A DNA stretch of 64,000 nucleotides from Prorocentrum cordatum (GCA_963575745.1 CAUYUJ010001406.1:37599-101598), one strand, 5' to 3'. Positions 50,896 to 60,769 are shown, counted from the stretch's first letter. Notes: a model not told the origin generated them from the letters alone. A program made the numbers and translations.

Positions 50896-50918
50896 GTGGC
50901 GCACGCGAAGACGCAAGC

Positions 50919-52904
50919 ATGTGGCCGCCCGCGCGCCCGAGCGCATCCTCAGGGAGTATGGACCGTGGACTTCGATTCGCCAGAACGGTGTTCATCCACA
51001 ACGCTGAGGAGGAGGAGGGAGGCAAAGACGAGGAAGCCGCAGTTGCGGATGATGACGACGACCAGCGGACGCAAGATGGCGACAGCACCGTCGCGTCCTC
51101 GGCTGCCTCCGCTGACGAGGCTGAGTCCCGGGGAGGTGCGGGAGCCGCAGTTGCGGCAGCACATGACTCCTACATGCCGAGAGTGTTGTCGTCGCGGAGA
51201 ACCTGGAAACGGGTGCCCATCATCGAGACAAGCAATCTGTCGGAAAAACAAAGAGCTCTTGTCGACGCATGGGAGGAGAAAACGGAGTTCGAAGCGGGAC
51301 GGGTCGGCTTCTACGTGGCCAACTTCGGAGGGACTGCAGCTAGACCCACGCAACGCGCGGACGAGTGGGCGCAGCTCCGCGCGAACCCTGCCCAGATCAT
51401 CGCCCTCTGCGAGTGCGACGACGAGACCTGCGCGGTACTCAGTGGGGAGCACGACGCGAGGGACAGTGCAGCCGCAGTTGCGGACGATAGGTTTCGGAGT
51501 CGGACTCAATACAACTACCTGTGCGTTAAGGGCGGCGAGCCATCAGGGACCCTCCTTGTTGGCATGAGGGACCGCAGTGGCGGCCACATTGAACGCGTAG
51601 ACTTTGCGAGACTCTTCCACAAGCAGGAGAAGTCCAAAACGAAGAAGAAGAAGAAACAGTCCGCAGTTGCGGAGGCTCCTGCGCCAAAGCTGCACAACAA
51701 GTACTCCAGGGCGATGGTGGTGCGCGTCCACCTGGACCAGGCCGTGCCCCATTTGGGGGGCTCCTTCAACGTCATGGCGGTGCACGTCCACCACAGCTTG
51801 GCCAACCAAGACTGGGGCGTCACGAAGCTCCATGAGTTCTACAACTGGTTCGTCGCCTACGTCAGGGAATGGGACGTGAAGGTCTGCATGGGGGACTTCA
51901 ACATGTGCATGTTCCAGCTTGTGTCCTGGTGCCGCAATTGCGGCCTGACTGTGGACGTCGCCGCGTGGACCCCCTGGAAGACAGCAGGCGGCCAGCCCAG
52001 GGCAGACAGCATGGCGATTTTGTTCATAAACTGTCCTGGGCAGTACAAGCTTCACCATGGCCTGAGTGTTCTGCACGACCGTGAGGGCGGATTCTTGACG
52101 ACCCAGCATGATCCGTCTTTCCCTGTCTTCGACTACACGAATGGCCCTGGGAAGATGCTTCAGACTTACGTGCCCAAGGCTGAGCCCGTTGAAAACAAGA
52201 TGCGCGCCTTCCTGACGCCATCTGGCGAATCCTTGACCGCAGATGCGGAGTTCGAGCAAAGGATGGCGCGCAGGGAACGCGACGATTGGGTGCGCTATCC
52301 CTTCAGAGTGAAGCAGGGCAACCTCGACGACAAGATATGGCATGGCGCCTTCGGCAGGGCGAGGCACGGAGCGCACTTCCCTCTGGTGGCTTTCACGCAC
52401 AATACGTGCCGCAGGTCACCTGAAAGACTCGCCGCGAGGTTGGAACGCAGGAAGGGCGGCAGGAAGGGCGGCAAGAAGGGCGGCAAGAAGGGCAGCTACG
52501 CGGACACCGCAGTTGCGGGGAAGGGCGTCCGACCCCAGATGGGAACCGCAGTTGCGGGGAGAGACGCTGGGGCTGAGCGAGCTGGGAACACGCCACCGCC
52601 GCAAGCTGCCAACGGCGACGATGCGACCCCTTCTTGTGCCGCAGTGGCGGCTGGGTCCTGGGACGCCAGCGGCAGCGGCGCATGGGAGGCGCGCAGTCCC
52701 GCCACGAGATGGCAGGGCTGGTCCTGGTGGGACTGGAGCTCGAGCGAATGGGGCGCTGATGGCGCGCAGTGGTGGCCCTCTGATCATGCCGCAGTTGCGG
52801 ACAATGCCCCTGAGGGCTCGCCTCCTCAGCGTGAAGTCGAGTGGGGCTCGAGCGGGCGACCTGCCGAGCGCCCTCCGTGGAGCTTCGAGGCGCAGCGTTG
52901 GTGA
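50919..52904 (+). CDS. Gene 6: endonuclease/exonuclease/phosphatase (EEP) family protein
   Basis: Starting at the first in-frame ATG after the relict leader gives 661 residues; the frame is open upstream to 50,829 but contains the leader. The N-terminus is low complexity and acidic. The EEP core runs from about VGFYVANFGG to HFPLVAFTHN: a metal-binding Glu in IIALCECDDE, FNVMAVHVHHSL, CMGDFNMCMF (GDFN, the conserved Asp and Asn) and GAHFPL (the conserved His of the terminal motif). These are the residues expected in APE1-like and LINE endonucleases and in DNase I-type enzymes, so Mg-dependent phosphodiesterase activity on nucleic acid or phospho-substrate is plausible. The tail is Lys/Gly-rich (RRKGGRKGGKKGGKKG) and then Trp/Ser/Gly-rich. 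Gene 2 is a likely paralogue without GDFN. It is the last gene before the right terminal repeat. Confidence 0.72.
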   Translation: MWPPARPSASSGSMDRGLRFARTVFIHNAEEEEGGKDEEAAVADDDDDQRTQDGDSTVASSAASADEAESRGGAGAAVAAAHDSYMPRVLSSRRTWKRVPIIETSNLSEKQRALVDAWEEKTEFEAGRVGFYVANFGGTAARPTQRADEWAQLRANPAQIIALCECDDETCAVLSGEHDARDSAAAVADDRFRSRTQYNYLCVKGGEPSGTLLVGMRDRSGGHIERVDFARLFHKQEKSKTKKKKKQSAVAEAPAPKLHNKYSRAMVVRVHLDQAVPHLGGSFNVMAVHVHHSLANQDWGVTKLHEFYNWFVAYVREWDVKVCMGDFNMCMFQLVSWCRNCGLTVDVAAWTPWKTAGGQPRADSMAILFINCPGQYKLHHGLSVLHDREGGFLTTQHDPSFPVFDYTNGPGKMLQTYVPKAEPVENKMRAFLTPSGESLTADAEFEQRMARRERDDWVRYPFRVKQGNLDDKIWHGAFGRARHGAHFPLVAFTHNTCRRSPERLAARLERRKGGRKGGKKGGKKGSYADTAVAGKGVRPQMGTAVAGRDAGAERAGNTPPPQAANGDDATPSCAAVAAGSWDASGSGAWEARSPATRWQGWSWWDWSSSEWGADGAQWWPSDHAAVADNAPEGSPPQREVEWGSSGRPAERPPWSFEAQRW

Positions 52905-52976
52905 TGGCCGCAGTTGCGGGCAAGTGGAGCATGATGTTGATTGCCGCAGTTGCGGACAGTGTACGCTGGAAAAATC

Positions 52977-53020
52977 ATCATCATCATCAATCATAATCAT
53001 CATCATATCATCATATCATA
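52977..53020. repeat. Short (ATC)n microsatellite
   Basis: ATCATC/ATCATA repeats adjoin the inner edge of the right terminal repeat. Confidence 0.85.
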
Positions 53021-53123
53021 CGTTCAAAGCAGTGCCGGGGCACTGCTTTGAACGCGTTCAAAGCAGTGCCGGGGCACTGCTTTCGATCGTCGCCTCGTCG
53101 CCGTTATAAGGGCTTTCGGATTA
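53021..53123 (-). repeat. Right terminal inverted repeat
   Basis: 103 bp: two perfect hairpins built on TTCAAAGCAGTGCCGGGG and complement, then CGTCGCCGTTATAAGGGC and TTTCGGATTA. Reverse-complemented it aligns with 36,677-36,779 over its whole length with two compensating 8-base length differences. Confidence 0.7.
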
Positions 53124-53860
53124 GGCAGCTCCGACGACGGGCTCGATCCGCCGTCGCGCAGCATCTCAGACGCCGTGCTGGCCGGCTGGGGTGCACGGCT
53201 GCGGCCTTCGCGTGCAGCCTGACGTTGGTCTCTGGAGCTGGTCGTCCAGAAGGTCCCGCTCCGCACACGCCTCCGGTCTCTGCCCGCCGCCGAGCTGTGT
53301 CCCTCTCGTCTGGCCTGTGGTGGTCGCGTGCTGCCTCCCCAGCTCACTGCCAGAGAGTCGCGTGTGAGCCAATTCTTCGTGTTCTCGCTTTGCGCCGCTT
53401 GTCTTCTCACTCACGGAGTTCTCGCAGTTTCGTGCCGTCTTCGGTGTACTCTTGCTGTCCGTAGCGCAGTGTTGGTCTTCGTGGAATCGTTTGGAAAGGA
53501 CCGAGTGCAGACGGTTGTCTGCACAAGTGCAGTGAAGAATCATAATGATAAGCGGGGGCAGGGGACGGTGATGATATGAAGGCGGAGCCCCTGTGCCTGT
53601 CTACATAAGACAACAGCTGGCGACAGCTAGTTTGCTTCTTGGGCAACCTCATTCCTGGTATCGAGTGTGGACAAGCCACAACCTGTCGGACCTCGGTTGT
53701 TTTGTAGCGTCAGTGCATTGCGCTCCGATGTCGTTTTAAGGCGTTGGGAATGGCAACCTGAGTCCCCATGGGCCCTGCCAGAGTGCGGGCGCGCACCCCT
53801 CGAGGCTTCTTGCTGGTGGTACCTCGGAGGTGAAGTGCAGGTGGGCGTGCCAGCAGTAAT
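53124..53860. other. Stretch without a supported gene
   Basis: Mixed-composition sequence with short frames in both directions. I see no domain, repeat or RNA gene here. Confidence 0.4.
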
Positions 53861-53864
53861 ATAC

Positions 53865-54030
53865 AGCCAGTACGTTGCAATGAGGACCTCTTTGGGCTCA
53901 GGAGGGGCTCTGGCTTTCGGGCCGTCCCTCAGACACAGGCCGGGGAACCTGTCCGTGGCCGAGGCTCGCCGTGGCCAGATGAGCCCCCCGCGGTGCTCGT
54001 TCGGCGTTCCTTGTGGCACGCACGCGTGCT
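53865..54030 (+). repeat. Dispersed ~160-bp repeat shared with 33,850-34,015
   Basis: Shares GGGGCTCT, TTTCGGGCCG, CTCAGA and GCCGAGGCTCGCCGTGGCCAG in order with the earlier copy. Confidence 0.55.
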
Positions 54031-54404
54031 GTGCTGGGGGAACACGCGGGCTCTCCTCAGTGAAGCTTGGGCCCGAGACTTCTCTCAGGGTCCGAATGCG
54101 GGAAGGGTGTGCCCGACTGGCGGCTCCCGGGGTGTGGTGCTCTCCAGTCCTTGACTGTCCCCAGGTTGGTGCGCCCCTGCGCCGTCACCAACTTCCTTGA
54201 TTCGGCCCTGCCCCAGCAGTTCTCGGCGAGGGTGATCTTGGACCGGCCCTGCCGTTGATTGTCGCCAACTTTCTAGGCTCGGCCCCACTCCCGAAAGTCC
54301 TCGGCGCCTGGTGCCTCCCAGCGCCGTTGCCAATCTCCTTGGTTCGACCCTGCCCCTTGCCGTCCCTGGCCCTGGAGCTTCGTTGCGCCGTCGCAGATTT
54401 AGTT

Positions 54405-54500
54405 CCCAACCATCCTGTGGTGTTGGGCCCTCGTTTTGAAGGGACGGTCCCCACGATCCTTCCCTCCCTCCTTCCTTCCTTCCTTCCTTCCTTCCTTTCA
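54405..54500 (+). repeat. Conserved boundary module of the 90-bp satellite, copy 2
   Basis: CCAACCATCCTGTGGTGTTG, GGCCCTCGTTTTGAAGGGAC, then a (TTCC)n pyrimidine run to 54,497, directly before the satellite. Confidence 0.7.
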
Positions 54501-54519
54501 ACTCCCCTCCTCCCTGCAC

Positions 54520-55760
54520 CGCCCGCATGCGTCCCCCACACTCATTCCGGCACACCCAGCACATGCTTCGTGGCCCCATAGGGAGCTCCACCGACGGCCC
54601 CAGTACCACCGCCCGCATGCGTCACGCACACCAATTTGGCACACCTCTCACACGTTTCGTGGCCCCATAGGGAGCTCCACCGGAGGCCCCAGTGCCACCG
54701 CCCACATGCGTCACCCACGCCCATTTCGGCACACCCAGCACATGCTTCGTGGCCCCATAGGGAGCTCCACCGAAGGTCCCAGTGCCACCGCCCGCATGCG
54801 TCACCCACATTCATTTTGGCACACCCCTCACACGTCTCGTGGCCCTATTGGGAGCTCCACCGAAGGCTACAGTGCCTCCGCCCGCATGCGTCACCCGCGC
54901 CCTTTCCGTTACACCCCTCACACGTTTCGTGGCCCCATAGGGAGCTCCACCGAAGGTCCCAGTGCCACCGACCGCATGCGTCACCCACACCCATTTCGGC
55001 ACACCTCTCACACGTTTCGTGGCCCCATAGGGAGCTCCACATGCCTCAGCCACACCCATTTCTGCACACCCCTCACATGTTTCGTGGCCCCATAGGGAGT
55101 TCCACCGAAGGCCCTAGTGCCACCGCCCGCATGCGTCACACACACGCACACACCCATGTTGGCACACCCCTCAAACGTTTCGTGGCCTCATGGGGAGCTC
55201 CACCGAAGGCCCAAGTGCCACCGCCCGCATGCGTCCCCCACACCAATTTCGGCACACCCCTCACACGTTTCGTGGCTCCATAGGGAGCTCCACCGACGGC
55301 CCCAGTGCCACCGCCCGCATGCGTCACTCACGCCCTTTCCGGCACACCCCTCACGCGTAACGTGGCCCCATAGGGAGCTCCACCGAAGGCGCCAGTGGCT
55401 GTGTTTGCATCCGCCCACCGCACACATTTCGGCACACCCCGCACACGTTTCGTGGCCCCATAGGGAGGTCCACCGAAGGCCCCAGTGCCACCGCCCACAT
55501 GCGTCACCCACGCCCTTTCCGGTGCACCCCTTACGCGTACCGTGGCCCCATAGGGAGCTCCACCGACGGTCCCAGTGGCTGCGTTCGCATGCGCCCACCG
55601 CGCCTATTTCGGCACACAGTCTCACGCCTTTCGTGGCCCCATAGGGAAGTCCACCGACGGCCCCAGTGGCTGCGTTCGCATGCGCCCACTGGACAAGTTC
55701 TGGCACACCCCTCACACGTTCCGTGGCCCCATAGGGAGCTCCTCCGAATGCGGTGCGTTC
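54520..55760 (-). repeat. 90-bp satellite, array 2
   Basis: About fourteen units contain TTTCGTGGCCCCATAGGGAG, CTCCACCGAAGGCCC and GGCACACCCCTCACACG, the reverse complement of array 1 at 24,310-25,410. Open frames on both strands reflect the unit length. Confidence 0.88.
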
Positions 55761-55964
55761 AACGACGGTGCTCACAACTGCATTTTGTTGAGTCCTTCGC
55801 CAGGCTAAGTTGTTTTTTGACTTGGTTACCATGTGTCCCTGGTTTTGGTACGAATTGCTCATCATGCGATAGGTAGTAAGCAATACCTCGTCTGTGCCCA
55901 ATACTTTGGACCTCATTGGCTGCACCATAAGAGTTCTACAGTCAGTGGGATGTTCTGCTAGTCA
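55760..55964. other. Spacer between satellite and simple repeat
   Basis: About 200 bp of ordinary composition; nothing recognised. Confidence 0.4.
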
Positions 55965-56345
55965 CGATGGCGATGGCGAATGGCGAATGCGAGGGTGGCG
56001 ATGGCGAATGCGAGGGTGGCGTCGACGATGACGACACCAATGGTCAGAACGACAGCAATGCCGAAGGTGGCGAAGGCGACGGCGGCGGTGTCGGCGATGA
56101 CGACGGCGCTGACGACGACGCAGGCTGTGACAACGACGGCGATGGCGCTGGCGATGTTGGCAATTGCGGTGGCGGCGGCGACCGCGACGGCGCCTGCGAA
56201 GGGGACGGCGGCGAGGGCGGCGGCGGCGACGGCGAGAGTGGCGACGGCATTTACAACGGCGACGACGGTAACGACGACGGCAACGACGACGACGATGACG
56301 ACGACGACGGCGACGACTGCAACGACGACGACGACGACGACGTCA
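55965..56345. repeat. Degenerate (GNCGAC)n / (GGCGAN)n simple repeat
   Basis: Triplet-based GGC, GAC, GAT, AAC words with no stop in two plus frames. The encoded Asp/Gly/Asn-rich or Ala/Thr-rich sequences are read as repeat products and not as genes. Confidence 0.8.
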
Positions 56346-56470
56346 CATTTTTTCCCAACCATCCTGCGGGGTTGTGTCCTCGTTTCGTAGAGACAGCTCC
56401 CCGCTTTCCTCCCTCACTTCTCTTCCTCCCCCTCCTACTCCTCTTCCCATGTCATCCCTGCCTTTACCCT
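56346..56470 (+). repeat. Conserved boundary module of the 90-bp satellite, copy 3
   Basis: CCAACCATCCTGCGGGGTTG, TCCTCGTTTCGTAGAGAC, AGCTCCCCGC and a pyrimidine run, followed by degenerate satellite units. Confidence 0.68.
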
Positions 56471-56479
56471 CCGCATGTT

Positions 56480-57590
56480 ACTGTTTAGGCACATCCCTAA
56501 CGCGTTTCATGGTCCGATTGGAAGCTCCACCGAAGGTCCAGGTGGGAGAGTTCACATGCGTCGGCCCGACCCTCTTCGGCACACCTCTCACATTTTCGTG
56601 GCCCCACACGGAGCTCCACGGAAGGACCCAATGGCAGGGATCTCATGCCCGCCGGGCCCATGTCGGCACACCCCTTACAAGTTTCGTGGCCCCATGGTGA
56701 GCTCCACCGCAGGCCCCAGTAGGCCTTGAATTGGAGGTGGTGGCACATGTGCCTTGAGGTGGAGGTACGGGTCACCCCTCCCTACGGCTGTCTCCCTCCA
56801 GTGCCAATTGACAGCAGTATTGAAAGTTGACTGCTGGGGGCGGGAACCCAAGCAGCCCCACTGATGGAAGCTGCGAGGTGTGTGAGGTCTATTGACGGTC
56901 CTCACTGGTGAGGCCTAATGACGGTCCTCGCCGAGGAGATGGTGAGAGGGAGGGGTTGGGCGTAGCGACGATGCCGTCCGCGATGCGCCCTGGTCCTGAG
57001 TCGGGCATTCCTGAAAGGGAGGGGGCGAAAAACAATATCGGCATACACAGTTTCGATTCCGAACCGAGTAATCCCTGTACACTCGGTATCCCACGGGGGG
57101 GAAACGAGCGCACACGCTCACGCTCTGGTACCGGTTTGTTGCGCCTCCAGGGGCAGACGACACGTGCCGCCCCCGGGGCACACCGAGGGCCTCGCGGACA
57201 GTCGCGCTCCGCCGAGAGCATGCCAGAGGAGGGGCAGGCATCCCCCGAAGCAACACCCAGAGGAAGAGAGTGAGGGAAAGGAAGGCGCACGCATTGGTTT
57301 CAGTTTGCTGCCCCCCCCAAGGGCGGACAAGGGGGCAGACCGAGGGCCCCCGGGGACAGCCTGTCCTATGCCGGTGCATCCCTCGCGCGTTTCGTGGCCC
57401 CATAGCTCCGCCGAAGGCCCCAATGGCAGGGTCCACAAGCGTCCGCCCGGCCCATGTCGGCCCCCCCCTTACACGTTTCGTGGTCCCATAGGGAGCTCCA
57501 CGGAAGGCCACATGCGCCCGTCTGGCCCACGTCGGTACACCCGTCGCACGTTTCGTGCCCCATTGGGAGTTCACCGAAGACGACTCTGAC
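56480..57590 (-). repeat. 90-bp satellite, degenerate third array, interrupted
   Basis: Recognisable units lie at 56,500-56,725 and 57,365-57,590 (for example TTTCGTGGCCCCATGGTGAG, CTCCACGGAAGGCC). The stretch 56,730-57,360 between them is mostly unrelated and I see no supported gene in it. Confidence 0.65.
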
Positions 57591-57639
57591 AATTACGTTA
57601 CGGAATGTTCGCGTCGTGCAGACCGGCGGGGACCCCACA

Positions 57640-57762
57640 GCGTGCGTTCAAGGTTGAACGCCGCCCGTGGCCCAGAATCGGCCCGTCGTTGAACGATTTA
57701 GCGTTCATGAGACGTCCGATCGTTCAAGTTTGAACGATCCCCGCGGTTGAACGATCGCGGTG
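57640..57762. repeat. Cluster of GTTCAA/TTGAAC palindromes
   Basis: CGTTCAAGGTTGAACG at 57,645, CGTTGAACG at 57,686, GATCGTTCAAGTTTGAACGATC (22-bp palindrome, one mismatch pair) at 57,718-57,739 and GTTGAACGATCGCGG further on. Confidence 0.7.
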
Positions 57763-58500
57763 TCAGGAACCAATGCTGGGGTCGACACGACGCGAACCTG
57801 CCGTTACGCACACATGCCTATGGTGTGGTTTTTCGCCAGGATGCTTGGCTGCTCGAGCGAATGGAAGGCTCGCGCTCGGTACGAAAATGCAGTGCTGGAG
57901 CGCACGCCGCGGGCTGCAGGAGCGCTCGTGCTCGAGGCAAGCTGCTGTGCCGGAGCGCACCCCTGTCTTCGGCAGGAGCTGCTCGGGGCGGCAGCGAGGG
58001 GGGTGATGACTTTTGGGGGGGGAGATGTCCTGGCGGGGGCCACGAGGTGTATTTACAGATTTCGTGGCGCCTCTGCTTATTCATTGCGTTCCTGGCACCC
58101 CCCCTTGTGCCGCGCACGTGCCGCAGGCCATGATCTGCGCCCCCCCCTTTTTGGACGCCCCCTCTTGGCCGCCCCCTGGAAGGAGACGCTGGAGCGGCAT
58201 CCCGCCAAGGCTTTTCTACGGAATCGACGGAATCGTCAGGGGGAGGAGGGGGGTGAGGGTGCGGCAGCTGGGGGACGCTGGCGTTGCACTTACGCCTCGC
58301 TCTCGAAAGGGCTACGGACGCATCGTGGGTCAAAGGGTGAATGTTGCCCCAGAGATAGCCCGAAACATGCACGTGCGCCGTCCATTGCCACTGCCATCAA
58401 TAGTCGACGCTCTACCGAGACGCTGCTTCCGGGTCCCCGCAAACAGTCCCGTGTTCCGCATTGGACAGACTGTCCACGTGGCAAAGCTTCGAAGGGGCTC

Positions 58501-58580
58501 CACACGCGCCTATCAGTGATAGGCGCGTGTGTCAGGCATCTCGCTTGCAGTGATTCACTGCAAGCGAGATGCCTGACACA
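58501..58580. repeat. Two overlapping perfect hairpins
   Basis: 58,501-58,531 has 15-bp arms around one base (arm CACACGCGCCTATCA). 58,528-58,580 has 26-bp arms around one base (arm starting TGTGTCAGGCATCTCGCTTG). All positions pair. They share four bases. Confidence 0.9.
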
Positions 58581-58684
58581 CGGGTGCGCCCGTGCATGCC
58601 GACCCATGCAGGGCCCGCTTCGATCCGATCCATCCGACTCGACACCGGCTCCGGCCGGCCCGGTTCGACTCGATACCGACCTCT

Positions 58685-58887
58685 GGTGGTCCCCAAACGT
58701 GGTGGTGAGAACACCCGGTGGTGAGTTTTGGGCGATTTGGGTAATGGTTTTCGAGCGCTGGCTGGCCCAGGAAACGCAAAACCTCGTGGCGACCGCGTGT
58801 CCCCAAACCCGGTGGTGACCCAGAATTATTTTTGGGGGGAATCGGGGTCACCACCGGGTGTCTCACTACCTGGTTTGGAGACCACCA
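58685..58887. repeat. Inverted repeat with ~40-bp arms
   Basis: The left arm has CCCCAAACGTGGTGGTGAGA and ACACCCGGTGGTGA, the right arm (58,848-58,887) its complement with few mismatches. A third direct partial copy (CCCCAAACCCGGTGGTGACC) is at 58,801. No gene is supported between 57,760 and 59,180. Confidence 0.65.
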
Positions 58888-59189
58888 ACTGGGCGATCCG
58901 ATGTGGCCCAATGTTTGCGCGGCGCTGTTGTGCGTCCTGGCGCCGCCGACGCGATTCGGTTCCGACTTTGTGCCTCTGCGGCCCGGTCCGACGCACGTTC
59001 CGATCCGATCTGACTTCCCGACTCGAGGTTGATTGCGTCTGCCTGTGCCTGCAGTCGCGCACGCGGGCAGTCGCCGCGGCAGTGCTCCGACCTCTCGCTT
59101 GCTCATGGTATCACCCCGCGCAGTGCCGTCCGCGCTCATGATCTGAAGCGCCCGAACCACTCGCGTGGCGCAAAGTGGTGGGGTTGGAG

Positions 59190-59312
59190 TAGGAGGAGGA
59201 GGAGGAGGAGGAGGGAGGAGGAGGGAGAGAGGAGGAGGAGGAGGAGGAGGAGGAGGAGGAGGAGGAGGAGGGAGGAGGAGGAGGGGGGGGGGGAGGGGGA
59301 GGAGGGTGGGGA
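59190..59312. repeat. (GGA)n microsatellite
   Basis: GAG/GGA repeat with several GGGA interruptions. Confidence 0.9.
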
Positions 59313-59764
59313 TGGGCCAGCTCCGTCGGAAGGTTCGTCGCCCACCCCTCTATCAATATCCCACCCAGAGAAGGCCTCGCACTCCTCGCTGTCGGCACGC
59401 AGCGCGGCGCGAGCCGGAGGCAGGGCGGCAGTCTGGCGGCGAGGCTGCGCCGCCACGCGCCTCTGGGCGGCCTGCTACCACTCCACGGGAAAGTGCGCAC
59501 GCGTGTGTGGTTTCTGCCTCGAGCCCCTGCACGCGGGGTCGGCGGGCTTCGGAGTCTCGGCGATCCTGGACAATGCCACGATATTCAACAGGCTTGCGCC
59601 ATTCCGCCGATCTCAGAAGAGGAGAGAAGTCCACGGGGCGCCCATCGAAGAGTCGCGGGAGGCCCAGCGGAGTAGCGTTCAACGCTGGAGGTCCAGCGTG
59701 TTCAGTCGGCAGGCCTTGTTGGATTCTGTCAGGCCGGCCGTGGTCGCCGGTTTGTCTCTTGGAG

Positions 59765-60000
59765 GCCTCGTGGGCGCCTGATGGGATGCTTTTGACGTCC
59801 CCCGTGGCCGTCTTGGGGCGCTCAGGGGGCTTCTGGGGCCTCTTGGAGGGGTGGTGCTCGCGAGGCCCATTGAAGCTACCCCTTTTGGGACCTCCTCGAG
59901 GGCCTTTTTGGGCCGTCTTGGGGGGCGTCTTGAGTCCGTGTCGTGGCTCTCTCGGACTGTCTCGGGGCCGTCGCGGCCGGCCTTTTTGGCACCCCATGGA
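59765..60000 (+). repeat. Degenerate CTTGGGNGCC-type repeat
   Basis: Words such as TCTTGGGGCG, TTTTGGGCC and TCTTGGGGGGCGTC recur, as at 25,560-25,770. Confidence 0.55.
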
Positions 60001-60099
60001 ACGGCATTTTAGCTTATTGGGTAGGGGGGAACGAACAGGGGGACAGCCAATCATCTCACGCGCTGTGTCGCCCCCTGCAATCGTGGGTCGACGGTTTTT

Positions 60100-60500
60100 T
60101 CGTGCAGTTTTGCAACTGCAAGTACATTACATCCGTGTCCCTATACGTGTGTGCCCTCCTGACGTTTCTGCCCACCGCAGGGTTTGCCAAGGCACAGCAG
60201 AAAAAGAGGTACGACGGTCAGGGCTGTTTGAGCAAGATCTCCTTTCTTCTGGGGATGACCCTGGTCACGGCAATCTGCTTTGTCGTGCGCGTGGCGTTCG
60301 TAAAGGAGTTCAACGTGAACGGTCTCTTGCGCCCACGTCTCGAAGATCTTGGCCCTGGGAAGGTGGTGCTGGCCGCGTGCGTCCCACCAGTGGTGGACCT
60401 CGTCCAGTCCATGATCCTCGTCGCGGCGAGCAAGCTGAAGGGCGCAGAGGCTCGCTGGGGACTCTCCGAATCGAGACCCGCGACCGTCACGAGCCCTACC
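60100..60500 (+). other. Possible exon of a multi-pass membrane protein
   Basis: An open frame (59,943-60,647) contains three hydrophobic segments spaced like membrane helices: SVSLYVCALLTFLPTAGF, ISFLLGMTLVTAICFVV and VVLAACVPPVVDLVQSMIL, separated by charged loops such as AKAQQKKRYDGQ. Low-complexity sequence ends on the upstream side near 60,000. The sequence has normal complexity and no repeats, unlike its neighbours, so it may be a real exon flanked by introns. An AG at 60,119-60,121 could be its acceptor. No family is recognised. Confidence 0.35.
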
Positions 60501-60769
60501 CCTGCTGGTCCAATGCGGCGCTGGGATGTCGGACAGCTCTGCGGGGGTTCATTTGGCTGCAGACGTCCTTCACATTCTGACACCCCGTCGTCGTTTCAGA
60601 ATCCCGACCTGCAGGGGGCAGGGTTTGCATGTGGTTGCCTGGGGTAGTTCCCAAATCGAGACTCGCAGAGGTCGCTCATGAGGCCCCCCCCCCCAGGGAG
60701 GCCGCTGGCGGTTTTGGGGGGTCATCTGGGAGCGGAGTGCTCGAAATGTCAGTTCGTGTTCCCCTTGTG

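Larger units (their letters stand above)
37628..52955 (+). repeat. Interspersed 12-bp palindrome CCGCAGTNGCGG, about seventy copies
   Basis: The core is CCGCA-GT-TGCGG (stem of five around GT); T at the variable position is most common, G next, C and A rarer. Copies lie in all six genes and all intergenic regions of the 16.4-kb block, essentially always with GT (not AC) on the plus strand. In coding sequence they are read in all three frames, as AAVAD/E, RSCG or PQLR. Twelve bases preserve the frame. First copy 37,628, last 52,944; none noticed elsewhere. Count is by eye. Confidence 0.9.
36677..53123 (+). mobile_element. Candidate giant pogo-like transposon, 16.4 kb
   Basis: Two 103-bp sequences at 36,677-36,779 and 53,021-53,123 are inverted repeats of each other: both outer ends read TAATCCGA(A/T)AGCCC then TTATAACGGCGACGA, and both inner ends consist of a hairpin built on AAAGCAGTGCCCCGG. 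If the outermost TA is the duplicated target, the element proper starts ATCCGA and ends TCGGAT, as expected for Tc1/mariner/pogo insertion. Inside are six intronless genes on the plus strand, including a DDE_1 transposase-like protein, and about seventy copies of CCGCAGTNGCGG, which starts at 37,628, stops at 52,955 and is not seen outside. The element reading is inference; independent MITEs around a gene cluster remain possible. Confidence 0.55.

Noticed and set aside
37628-52955. CRISPR-like array made by the 12-bp palindrome
   Set aside because: Spacing is irregular (tens to hundreds of bases), the repeat lies inside long ORFs and the genome is eukaryotic.
55967-56488. An Asp/Gly-rich 'protein'
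   Set aside because: The sequence is a degenerate triplet repeat; a second frame is equally open and the tail runs into the satellite boundary module.
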